Below, piece by piece: positions 7,534 through 14,786 of a stretch of 41,290 nt of DNA. The stretch comes from an uncultured Chryseobacterium sp. (lineage in GTDB: Bacteria > Bacteroidota > Bacteroidia > Flavobacteriales > Weeksellaceae): positions 1 through 41,290 of the forward strand of contig NZ_CAKZIK010000077.1 of the NCBI RefSeq assembly GCF_936933875.1, read 5' to 3'. The first letter of the stretch is position 1; every line of letters starts with the position of its first letter. The notes below the pieces were generated by a model. The model was not told the DNA's origin. It searched no databases and worked only from the letters and a program-made list of their open reading frames with translations. The translations under genes and the position numbers were made by a program.

Positions 7534-8543
7534 TGTTGTAGGCAATCTTAAACAAAAATATGTCAAAATATGGACTGACAATCCGAAAAGTTGAGTATGT
7601 GAAAAAGAAAATCAACTGTAAATAAAAGAGTATTTGAGTAAGCGAAAATCAAAAGAGTAGCAATTAATTAAATCCATTTTATTATGAAAACGATAAATTT
7701 TTTATTATATGTTTTTATTGGATTTCTATTATGTTCTTGTTCAAGAAACGAGGAAATAAATGTAAAAGAACTAACTGACCAAGCCAAAATAGCAAAAATC
7801 CAACAATCAGGAATTAAAGGAATTCCATTTCCTTTAGATAGTAAAGCAGTCGAGACAGAAGTTCACGATGTTATAAAGATTTCATTGCCTGAAGACGTTT
7901 TTTTTGTTGTGAAAGATTCAAAAGGAGAGGTATACCGTTTACCTGAAGCGGGTGTAAGATGTACTTGTACACGAGGAACAGGATGTTCACCTGTGAAATA
8001 TGATGGTGACTATTATTGTGTTATGAACGAAAATTGCAGCGTTTGTTCAATGAAGACTACTAGAATTGGATCTAATGAAGTCATTGAAATTATAGGATTA
8101 ATGGACGAAAGAAAACCAGTTAAACTGTTCGCAAACGTAAGTGGAAAATTTACAACAAACGTTTCTAAACACCAATATGGAATAAGCGAAGACTTTTTTA
8201 AATGTAAAGAGGTTAGAAATGAAATTGCTAATTTATATAAAGTTATCTATGGAGAAAACATACCAGACTTTATTAAAAATAATTCATTTAACATACCAAC
8301 TAACTACACTTACACAAAAGTTGATTTTTTTGGTAATGAAATCTTAGTTCCAATACCTAAAAATTCTTCTATTATTAATGATTTAAATCTGAAAATTGTT
8401 GACCCTGGAGATGGTGGTGGTGTATCTTGTAAATGTTATAAAGGTTCAGGTTGTGTTTTAAAATCAATGTTAGGAACGAAATACTGTGATGCGGGAAATT
8501 GTTCTGATTGTGCATTGAACGGATAAAAAGACTGCCTACAACA
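7534..8543. repeat. 11-bp inverted repeats bracketing the low-GC lipoprotein gene
   Basis: TGTTGTAGGCA at 7534-7544 is the exact reverse complement of TGCCTACAACA at 8533-8543. The right copy starts 6 nt after the lipoprotein stop codon. The enclosed DNA is visibly more AT-rich than neighbouring genes. The right copy continues into CGGTTTTCCGTTAGCTGCAA, which from memory resembles the junctions of cassette-like units in other Bacteroidota genomes. No transposase or integrase is present, so this could be a non-autonomous unit or a cassette; that reading is inference. Confidence 0.55.
7684..8526 (+). CDS. Lipoprotein with two copies of a six-cysteine motif
   Basis: The 280-residue product has a signal peptide ending in LLCSC (lipid Cys probably 19). 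Two copies of the same cysteine pattern follow. Copy 1 has Cys 93, 95, 101, 112, 118 and 121; copy 2 has Cys 249, 251, 257, 268, 273 and 276. The shared pattern is GVxCxCx(K/R)G(S/T)GCx10Cx4-5CxxC, with YC before the fourth Cys region and NCSxC at the end. The second copy forms the extreme C-terminus. Possible roles are a disulfide-stapled surface module or a metal site; no enzyme motif is seen. Codon use is AT-richer than the flanks and inverted repeats bracket the gene, which suggests acquisition by transfer. The family is not recognised. Confidence 0.7.
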   Translation: MKTINFLLYVFIGFLLCSCSRNEEINVKELTDQAKIAKIQQSGIKGIPFPLDSKAVETEVHDVIKISLPEDVFFVVKDSKGEVYRLPEAGVRCTCTRGTGCSPVKYDGDYYCVMNENCSVCSMKTTRIGSNEVIEIIGLMDERKPVKLFANVSGKFTTNVSKHQYGISEDFFKCKEVRNEIANLYKVIYGENIPDFIKNNSFNIPTNYTYTKVDFFGNEILVPIPKNSSIINDLNLKIVDPGDGGGVSCKCYKGSGCVLKSMLGTKYCDAGNCSDCALNG

Positions 8544-8617
8544 TCGGTTTTCCGTTAGCTGCAAGTGTGCCAATCGATCACATAAATTTATCAACAAAGG
8601 AAAAATATTAAATAAAG

Positions 8618-8848
8618 GTGATTAATTCAAAAACACAGAATAATTGGTATTTAACCCCAAACAAAACTTTCTTAATTATATTTTGGGTGTTTTCATTAAT
8701 CGGATTTTTTTATGTTTAACTTCAATGACCAACTTTTTCATCACCATTTAAAACTAACTATTTAGTGATTTGGTTTTTAATAGCTTCAGGTTTATTCTCA
8801 ACTATTAAACTGACTGCAAATTATTTTAGAAATACTAAAAACAAATAA
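8618..8848 (+). pseudogene. Decayed small two-helix membrane protein
   Basis: One frame from a GTG at 8618 to TAA at 8846-8848 reads as a coherent ~76-codon protein broken only by two in-frame stops, at 8717-8719 (TAA) and 8726-8728 (TGA). The first half ends in a hydrophobic helix (FLIIFWVFSLIGFFYV). The second half has another helix (YLVIWFLIASGLFSTI) followed by a basic tail (NYFRNTKNK). Both helices lie in the same frame, so this looks like a point-mutated gene rather than chance. It could also be random AT-rich hydrophobicity. The family is not recognised. Confidence 0.45.
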
Positions 8849-8955
8849 TATTATTATATAAATTTTCTTTAATCCACCTGCATTTAACATTATATTGCCG
8901 AAAAAATGAGTTGAATATTAACTTTAACGACTCATTTTAAATATATCAAGGTAAC

Positions 8956-8980
8956 AAAAAAACCGCAGATTTTTCTGCGG
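8956..8980 (-). terminator. Intrinsic terminator of the 10884-9005 operon
   Basis: CCGCAGA (8963-8969) pairs with TCTGCGG (8974-8980) around a 4-nt loop. Read on the minus strand it is followed by a run of seven T. Confidence 0.8.
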
Positions 8981-9004
8981 CTTCTTATTTTCAAGAAAGG
9001 TCAA

Positions 9005-9784
9005 TTAAAACTTAATTATTTCTTTCATTTTTTCAGTTTCTTCAACAACCAAATCGTCGTCTACCAAAATTTTTCCGGAATGCTCATCGATGATGATTTT
9101 CTTTCTCTGCGCAATTTCCATTTGCTTTTGTGGCGGTATTGTGAAGAAAGAACCTTTCGCAGCACCTCTTTCCAAACCAACTACAGCAAGTCCGTTCCCG
9201 GAGTTTGTGCGGATTCTGTTGTAAGAAGCCAACAGTCTTTCGTCGATTTTTGTAGCGAATTCCTGAGATTTGTTCAACAGGTATTCTTCTTCTTTCTGCG
9301 TTTCAGCAACCAAACCTTCCAATTCTTCTTTTTTGAATTTAAGGTGCTGTTTCAAATCTTCGATTTTAGAATTCAGATCGTCCAAAGTTTCGCTTTTCAC
9401 CGAAATGCGGGCATCAAATTCCTTTATTCTTTTTTCAGCCAGTTGAATTTCAAGTTCCTGGAACTCAATTTCTTTTCCAAGTGCTTCAAACTCCTTGTTG
9501 TTTCTTACGTTGTCCTGCTGAGATTTATATTTTTCGATTAAAGAATTAGCATGATTAATCACCTCTTTTTTGTTGTTGATTTCGTCATTCTGCTCCTTTA
9601 CCTCGCCTTGAAACTTTTCAGCTCTTTTTTCAAGACCTTCAATTTCAATTTCCAAATCTTCCACCTCGATAGGAAGTTCACCTCTTGTATTGCGGATTTC
9701 GTCCAATCTGGAGTCGATAATCTGCAGGTCGTAAAGTGCTCTTAATTTTTCTTCAACAGAAATTTCGATTGTTTTTTTAGCCAT
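9005..9784 (-). CDS. Coiled-coil protein of the C4 zinc-ribbon (CT398-like) family with lost cysteines
   Basis: The 259-residue protein is mostly a long helical hairpin (residues about 10-190, rich in Glu/Lys/Leu heptads). The C-terminal block GLAVVGLERGAAKGSFFTIP...IIIDEHSGKILVDDD aligns in layout with the zinc ribbon of this family. The two CxxC pairs are replaced (RGAAKG and EHSGK), so zinc binding is not expected. The family is thought to act in nucleic acid or flagellar/septal roles in other phyla; the role here is unknown. It starts 2 nt after the Nif3-like gene stop on the same strand, a tight operon. Confidence 0.75.
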   Translation of the reverse strand: MAKKTIEISVEEKLRALYDLQIIDSRLDEIRNTRGELPIEVEDLEIEIEGLEKRAEKFQGEVKEQNDEINNKKEVINHANSLIEKYKSQQDNVRNNKEFEALGKEIEFQELEIQLAEKRIKEFDARISVKSETLDDLNSKIEDLKQHLKFKKEELEGLVAETQKEEEYLLNKSQEFATKIDERLLASYNRIRTNSGNGLAVVGLERGAAKGSFFTIPPQKQMEIAQRKKIIIDEHSGKILVDDDLVVEETEKMKEIIKF

Positions 9785-9786
9785 AT

Positions 9787-10884
9787 CTAAAAGAAATAAT
9801 TTACTGGGTTTGTATTTTCGCCTGATTTAGCGATTGCAAATTTAGGAAATTTTTCTGATAAAATCTCAATTAATTGTTGGGTTACAAACTGTTCCGATTC
9901 GAAATGTCCGATGTCGCAGATGAGCATTTTATTTTCGGCCGCGAAAAAATCGTGGTATTTTACATCTCCTGTCAAATAAGCATCGCAACCTGCGCTTAAA
10001 GCAGCTTTAATTCCACTTGCACCACTTCCTCCCAAAACGCCTATTCTTTTGATTTTTTTTGAATTGAATGAAGAATGACGAATCACTTTCAAACCAAATT
10101 TTTCTTTTACGAATTTCAGGAGTTCTTCCTCCGAAAGTTCCGTTTCCAAATCACCGAATCTTCCCAAACCGGAATACTGATTTTCGTTTTCAAGCGAAAT
10201 CAGCTGATATGCGACTTCTTCGTAAGGATGAGCCGATTTCATCGCTGAAATAATTTGATGTTGTTTGAACGCTTCAAAAATTACAGATATCATCACTTCA
10301 TCAGCATTTTCACGAACATTTTGCGTCCCCGAAAAAGGATTGGAACCTTCATTGGGTCTGAATGTTCCCGTTCCGGAAATACTAAAACTGCATTCATCAT
10401 AAAAACCGATATTTCCTGCTCCGGCTTCGAAAAGCGCTTCCTTCACTTTTTCTGCATCATCTTTCGGAACAAAAACTTCCAACTTCTTCAAATTTTGCAT
10501 TTTCGGCATTAAAATCTTCTGATTTTTTAAACCTAAGGCTTCGCAAATACCATAATTCACTCCAAAAAAATCGTTGTCGAAAGCCGTGTGTAAAGCATAA
10601 ATCGCAATTTTATTTTCGATAGCTTTCAGAACAGCGCGTTCTACATAATTTTTTCCGGTTAAAGATTTCAAACCCGAAAAAATAATCGGATGAAAAGTGA
10701 AAACCAAATTGTAATTCTTCGAAATCGCCTCGTCAATCACGTTTTCCAAAGCGTCATGACAAACGAGAATCCCTGTGATTTCCCGGTCCGGATTTCCGCA
10801 CAAAAGACCAACGTTGTCGAAATCTTCGGCTTGTTTGGAGGGAATAATCTGTTCAAATTCCGAAATAAATTCTTTTATTTTCAT
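9787..10884 (-). CDS. Nif3-like dinuclear metal-centre protein
   Basis: The 365-residue protein belongs to the NIF3/YbgI (GTP cyclohydrolase 1 type 2-like) family, which forms hexameric rings with two metals per subunit. Visible ligand regions are TFHPIIFSGLKS, ALHTAFDND and, near the end, DIGHFESEQF. The usual HHP of the first motif is FHP here, so one His is absent. The middle section (about 125-225, with FVPKDDAEKVKEALFEAG and SAHPYEEVAY) is the PII-like insert found in the ~370-residue form. Its exact biochemical role is unsettled in the literature. It is translationally close-coupled to the coiled-coil gene downstream (2 nt), an arrangement common in Bacteroidota. Confidence 0.9.
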   Translation of the reverse strand: MKIKEFISEFEQIIPSKQAEDFDNVGLLCGNPDREITGILVCHDALENVIDEAISKNYNLVFTFHPIIFSGLKSLTGKNYVERAVLKAIENKIAIYALHTAFDNDFFGVNYGICEALGLKNQKILMPKMQNLKKLEVFVPKDDAEKVKEALFEAGAGNIGFYDECSFSISGTGTFRPNEGSNPFSGTQNVRENADEVMISVIFEAFKQHQIISAMKSAHPYEEVAYQLISLENENQYSGLGRFGDLETELSEEELLKFVKEKFGLKVIRHSSFNSKKIKRIGVLGGSGASGIKAALSAGCDAYLTGDVKYHDFFAAENKMLICDIGHFESEQFVTQQLIEILSEKFPKFAIAKSGENTNPVNYFF

Positions 10885-10937
10885 AAAAAGTCCTTAATTT
10901 CAACGAAAATAGGAATAATTTCGAAAATCAGCAGTTT

Positions 10938-11795
10938 ATGGATGCACATCATGCAATAGAAAAAGAACATAATCTAATTCCAGGACGCAAAAAATGGAAG
11001 CGGCAGTTATTCCGCATTATCTATCACGCAGACACACCACTGGGGAAACTTTTTGATATCTGCTTACTGGTACTCATCTCGCTAAGTACCTTCATCGTTA
11101 TGATGGAAAGTGTTCCTTCGCTGGACAAACGGTTCCATACTGTTTTTATCGTTTTGGAGATCATTATTTCCATTTTTTTCACCATTGAATATATTTTGAG
11201 GATCAGCATCATCAGAAATAAAAAAGATTATATTTTTAGTTTTTTCGGGATGATCGACCTGCTATCCATTCTACCCTTTTATCTGAGTATTTTCTTCCCG
11301 GTAACCAAATTTTTCCTCATTATAAGAATGTTGAGAATGCTAAGGGTTTTCCGGATCCTGAACCTGCTGGATTTTATGAATGACGGCTACCTGATCGTAA
11401 AGGCGTTGAAGAACAGCTCCAGAAAAATTTACATCTTTCTGCTTTTTCTGATGATTTTTAATGTAATTGTAGGTTCACTCATGTACATGGTAGAAGGTCA
11501 CAAGGAAGGTTTTGAAAGCATCCCGCAAAGTATTTACTGGGCGGTAGTTACGGTAACCACGGTAGGTTATGGCGACGTTTCGCCAACCACACCGCTGGGA
11601 AAATTTTTCTCGATTCTACTGATGCTGGCAGGTTATGCCATTATTGCGGTTCCTACGGGAATTGTAACAGCGGAAATGCGAAATAAAAGACAAAATTTCG
11701 AAAAAATCTGTAAAAGATGCGGCAACGAAGACATTGATGATGATGCGAATTACTGTAAAAGATGCGGCGAAAAAATGGACGATACTTTAAATTAA
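10938..11795 (+). CDS. Voltage-gated-type potassium channel with C-terminal zinc ribbon
   Basis: A 285-residue six-helix ion channel subunit. The S4-like segment has arginines every third residue (R130, R133, R136, R139 in IIRMLRMLRVFRIL). The pore helix leads into the K+ selectivity filter TVGYGD (208-213) and S6 follows. After S6 the chain carries a short cytosolic tail with two CxxCG knuckles (Cys258/261 and Cys273/276), a rubredoxin-like zinc ribbon. Forms a tetramer in the inner membrane. It diverges from the Nif3-like gene and ends in a 4-nt stop-to-stop overlap (11792-11795) with the convergent patatin gene. Channel class is clear; gating properties are not. Confidence 0.92.
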   Translation: MDAHHAIEKEHNLIPGRKKWKRQLFRIIYHADTPLGKLFDICLLVLISLSTFIVMMESVPSLDKRFHTVFIVLEIIISIFFTIEYILRISIIRNKKDYIFSFFGMIDLLSILPFYLSIFFPVTKFFLIIRMLRMLRVFRILNLLDFMNDGYLIVKALKNSSRKIYIFLLFLMIFNVIVGSLMYMVEGHKEGFESIPQSIYWAVVTVTTVGYGDVSPTTPLGKFFSILLMLAGYAIIAVPTGIVTAEMRNKRQNFEKICKRCGNEDIDDDANYCKRCGEKMDDTLN

Positions 11796-12568
11796 CTGAT
11801 ATTGAGTGTATCAGTATAACTTTCTTTGGCGGCTTCATATCCAATTTTGAAAATTTCATCCATCCTTTTTTGTTTGGTCTCGAAAAGGTTGTATTTCTGC
11901 AGTTCGGTAGGATTGATAAACCAATCACAAGTCGTCATTTTTCCTAATTCAGCCTGAGTTGTCATCAAATCATAAGCTCTGGAAGTAACATCAATCATCG
12001 ATTTTAAGTCGGAAGCTTCAACCTGTTGTTGTGGCGAAAAATAAACACCGATAATCTTTCTACTTACATATTTCAAAACATCAGCAGGAAAATTATTTAG
12101 AATTCCACCGTCGTTGTAAAGGTCATTACCAATTTTATATGGTGTTGCTACCATCGGAACTGCACATGAAGCAATTAAGGCGTCCACAACTTTCGTCTGT
12201 CCGCCAAAAACCTCCAATTTTCCGCTTACAATATTGGTGGCGGTGATGAAGACTCTTTTATCCAGATCATCCAAAACCAGGTCTTTAAAGATTGGATTCA
12301 GATATTTTTTAAACACGTCTGAATGAATAAATCCACCCGGTTTCATCAACGCAAAATGGTTCCATTTGAAAAAATAGACCGATTTGAAAAACGTTACAAT
12401 TTCTTCTGGCTTTTTTCCTGCAGCATACATGGAAGCCACAATTGCTCCTGCACTTGTTCCTGCAAGAACATCGGGAACAATTTCCTGTTCGTTTAAAAAC
12501 TTGATAACTCCAGCATGTGCAATTCCTTTAGAACCACCACCACAAAAAGCAATACCGAGACTGTACAT
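11792..12568 (-). CDS. Patatin-like phospholipase
   Basis: A Ser-Asp dyad lipid acyl hydrolase of the RssA/YchK type, 258 residues, with no signal peptide. The oxyanion loop is GGGSKG (residues 10-15), the nucleophile elbow is GTSAG (Ser39), and the dyad aspartate is in NDGGILNNFP. The frame extends 11 codons upstream of the ATG at 12566-12568, but the canonical family start MYSLGIAFCGGG supports this ATG. It lies downstream of the S9 peptidase gene and is separated from it by a terminator-like hairpin at 12596. It converges on the K+ channel gene with overlapping stop codons. Confidence 0.92.
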   Translation of the reverse strand: MYSLGIAFCGGGSKGIAHAGVIKFLNEQEIVPDVLAGTSAGAIVASMYAAGKKPEEIVTFFKSVYFFKWNHFALMKPGGFIHSDVFKKYLNPIFKDLVLDDLDKRVFITATNIVSGKLEVFGGQTKVVDALIASCAVPMVATPYKIGNDLYNDGGILNNFPADVLKYVSRKIIGVYFSPQQQVEASDLKSMIDVTSRAYDLMTTQAELGKMTTCDWFINPTELQKYNLFETKQKRMDEIFKIGYEAAKESYTDTLNIS

Positions 12569-12592
12569 TTTAAATTCTTTCTGTAAAAATAT

Positions 12593-12616
12593 AAAAACCA
12601 CCGTTTTCGCAGTGGC
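12593..12616 (-). terminator. Probable terminator after the S9 peptidase gene
   Basis: On the minus strand a 6-bp stem CCACTG/CGGTGG (one G-T pair; positions 598-603 with 610-615 of the 12-kb block) with a CGAAAA loop is followed by five T and more AT. Confidence 0.55.
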
Positions 12617-12637
12617 TTTTCGTTATTTGCTTCATAA

Positions 12638-14578
12638 TTATTTCAGCAGATATTCCTGCATGAATTTGATTACCGCCAATCTTTGGTAATCAATATTTTC
12701 TTTTTTACGGAAACCGTGTCCTTCATTTTTGGCTTCAAGATACCATACGGTATTGCCCTGCGCTTTCAACTTATCGCGCATCTGAATGGCTTCTGTCACA
12801 GGAACTCTTGGATCATTTGTTCCCTGAATGATGAACATGGGTTTTTTAATTTTTGAAGTGTTGTTCAAAGGAGCAATTTTGGTGAAAAATTCGCTCATTT
12901 TAGGGTCGCGTTCGTCGCCATATTCTGCACGTCTTAAATCTCGACGGTATTCTTCCGTATTTTTAAGGAACGTATTGAAGTCTGAAATCCCTACGACATC
13001 AACCGAAGCACGAATTTTATCTGCATATTCGTACGCTGTGGCCAACGTCATAAAACCGCCGTAACTTCCACCCATAATCATAATTCGGTCTTTGTCGAGT
13101 TCAGGTTGATTGGCAATCCAATCCAACAAAGCGCCGATGTCCTTTACGGAATTCATACGGTTGAAACCATTGTCGCTCGCAAGATATTTCTTCCCAAATC
13201 CCGAAGAACCCCTTACATTGGGATAAATGGTTGCAATTCCCAGTTCGTTCGTGTAATAATTGCCGGAACCTAAAGATGAAGCCATACTTTGACCTTCAGG
13301 ACCACCGTGAATATTGATGAGAACCGGTCTTTTTCCCGTGAATTTTTTAGAAGCCGGATAATAAAATCCTGAGATTTTCATGCCGTCGAAGCTTATCCAT
13401 TCGATGAGTTTTGGTTGTGCCATGTCGGATTTCTGCATTTCGCCCTGCTCACTTTCCGTCCATCTTTCAATTTTGTTGGAAGCTAAATCCAATCGGTAAA
13501 TATCTGACGAAGAATCGAAAGTTGATTGTGAAAAGAACAATGATTTTCCGTCTTCAGTAAAATCAAAATTATTAATCAAACCAACCGGAAGACCTTTGAT
13601 TTCTGAATATTTATTAGAAGAGGTATCCATCAAATACAGTTTATTCAAACCGCCTTCATTGGTGGCAAAAACCAATTTCGATTTATCTTTTGAAAGCGAA
13701 AAACCGGAAACTTCCCATGGAATTGATGAAGTATAATATTCAATTTTTCCGGTTTTCAGATTTTTTGTGGCCAATCTTTCGAATTCATTGTCGCGGTCGG
13801 TTGTAAACCAAATTTCGTCGGGATTTTTGCTGAATTTCGCACCACTTTGGACAATATGTTTTTCGGTTCTGTCGGTAATGGGTTCCAATTTTCTGGTTGC
13901 GGTATCAAGCTGATACATATATGATTCGTTAGCGGAAATATATTCTCCAACCAATATTTTTTTACCATCTTCAGAAATATCGCTCATTCCCCAACCTCCG
14001 CCTTTTACTTCAAGCACAAGTTTGTTTTCAGCCGGATTATTGGGATTCATGTAATAAATATCGCGGTCGCCTCCGTTTCTTTTCGTGGATGAAAAATAAA
14101 AACCGGAACCGTCTTTCTTCCACACAATTCCTCCGTTCTGACTTCTTCCGCCATCTGTCAAAAGCGTGGATTCCATAGTTTTTAAATCGAGTTTAAAAAG
14201 TTGTCCAAACTCGTTTCCGCCAATATCTTTCGAATACACTAAATACTCGCCTTTTGTCGGTTCGTAATCTGCTGAATTTACGGGTTCATCAAAAAACGTG
14301 ATTTGCTTTCTGTTTCCCATGGGTTGAGAAAGTTTGTGCAACTGATTGGTTGATGCAAAACGCGTTACCATAATCAGTTCTTTTCCGTTTGGATGTATTG
14401 CAGTGAAATTGGCTCCTCGACTTTCGGAATATTTTTTGATTTTTTCATTCATGCTCTTCGGAATGGCAGGAATGTTTTCGGTAATTAAATTTTCGTTGGG
14501 AACAACGAGGGCTTCTTTTTGCTGAGCGAAAATATTTACACTCAGAAAAAGTGCTGCAATAATCGTTTTGGTTTTCAT
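12638..14578 (-). CDS. Secreted S9 family peptidase (prolyl oligopeptidase type)
   Basis: A serine peptidase that cleaves oligopeptides, exported by a Sec signal peptide (MKTKTIIAALFLSVNIFAQ). Residues about 40-380 are a TolB/WD40-like propeller. The alpha/beta hydrolase domain follows, with nucleophile Ser505 in GGSYGG, Asp589 in QGTNDPRVP and His621 in NEGHGF. Length 646 fits the acylaminoacyl-peptidase/DPP-like branch. It probably acts in the periplasm on diet or turnover peptides. A second S9 peptidase occurs at 37169-39163. Confidence 0.93.
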   Translation of the reverse strand: MKTKTIIAALFLSVNIFAQQKEALVVPNENLITENIPAIPKSMNEKIKKYSESRGANFTAIHPNGKELIMVTRFASTNQLHKLSQPMGNRKQITFFDEPVNSADYEPTKGEYLVYSKDIGGNEFGQLFKLDLKTMESTLLTDGGRSQNGGIVWKKDGSGFYFSSTKRNGGDRDIYYMNPNNPAENKLVLEVKGGGWGMSDISEDGKKILVGEYISANESYMYQLDTATRKLEPITDRTEKHIVQSGAKFSKNPDEIWFTTDRDNEFERLATKNLKTGKIEYYTSSIPWEVSGFSLSKDKSKLVFATNEGGLNKLYLMDTSSNKYSEIKGLPVGLINNFDFTEDGKSLFFSQSTFDSSSDIYRLDLASNKIERWTESEQGEMQKSDMAQPKLIEWISFDGMKISGFYYPASKKFTGKRPVLINIHGGPEGQSMASSLGSGNYYTNELGIATIYPNVRGSSGFGKKYLASDNGFNRMNSVKDIGALLDWIANQPELDKDRIMIMGGSYGGFMTLATAYEYADKIRASVDVVGISDFNTFLKNTEEYRRDLRRAEYGDERDPKMSEFFTKIAPLNNTSKIKKPMFIIQGTNDPRVPVTEAIQMRDKLKAQGNTVWYLEAKNEGHGFRKKENIDYQRLAVIKFMQEYLLK

Positions 14579-14652
14579 ATTATTTTGATTTGTTGACTAA
14601 GTTATGAATATTTTCAGGTGTTTTATTTAAAATTTTGAACATAAACCGTAAA

Positions 14653-14732
14653 TAGCCCCGGTTGCAGCGACATCCTTTTTGCGAGGAGGAACGACGAGCA
14701 AAAAGATACAGCGGAAAACGGGAAAAAGCTCC
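14653..14732. repeat. Structured intergenic repeat element (AGCCCCG...CGGG...GCT)
   Basis: An internal hairpin is formed by ATCCTTTTTGC (672-682 of the 14-kb block, one bulged C) with GCAAAAAGAT (698-707). It is enclosed by pairs CCCG/CGGG (657-660 with 719-722) and AGC/GCT (654-656 with 728-730). I recall close relatives of this sequence (AGCCCCGATTGAAGCGG...) scattered between genes in many Flavobacteriia; that is memory, not a search. It fills most of the 208-bp gap between the lpd and S9 peptidase genes. The flanks hold nothing else. Confidence 0.55.
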
Positions 14733-14786
14733 AAAAAAAATGGGACACAAATTGCGCCCCAAATATTGTATTACGAATTTCAAATT

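Larger units (their letters stand above)
8527..9004. other. Low-GC intergenic stretch with remnants
   Basis: These 478 bp hold, in order, the right inverted repeat (8533-8543), a decayed membrane-protein gene (8618-8848), an imperfect long-loop hairpin (AAAATGAGT 8903-8911 with ACTCATTTT 8930-8938) and the terminator of the minus-strand gene at 9005. Nothing else coding is visible. Confidence 0.6.

Noticed and set aside
7534..8543. Retron or group II intron from the paired ends of the lipoprotein unit
   Set aside because: No reverse transcriptase or intron domains are present, and the enclosed DNA is an ordinary coding gene.
7534..8570. Integron attC site
   Set aside because: The ends do not fit the GTTRRRY/RYYYAAC core, and no integrase is nearby.
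9080..9541. Phe-rich plus-strand frame antisense to the coiled-coil gene
   Set aside because: Poly-Phe/Leu arises from complementing GAA/AAA codons of the real gene.
14580..14783. A 67-codon minus-strand frame between lpd and the S9 peptidase
   Set aside because: It translates the structured repeat and has no protein-like composition.
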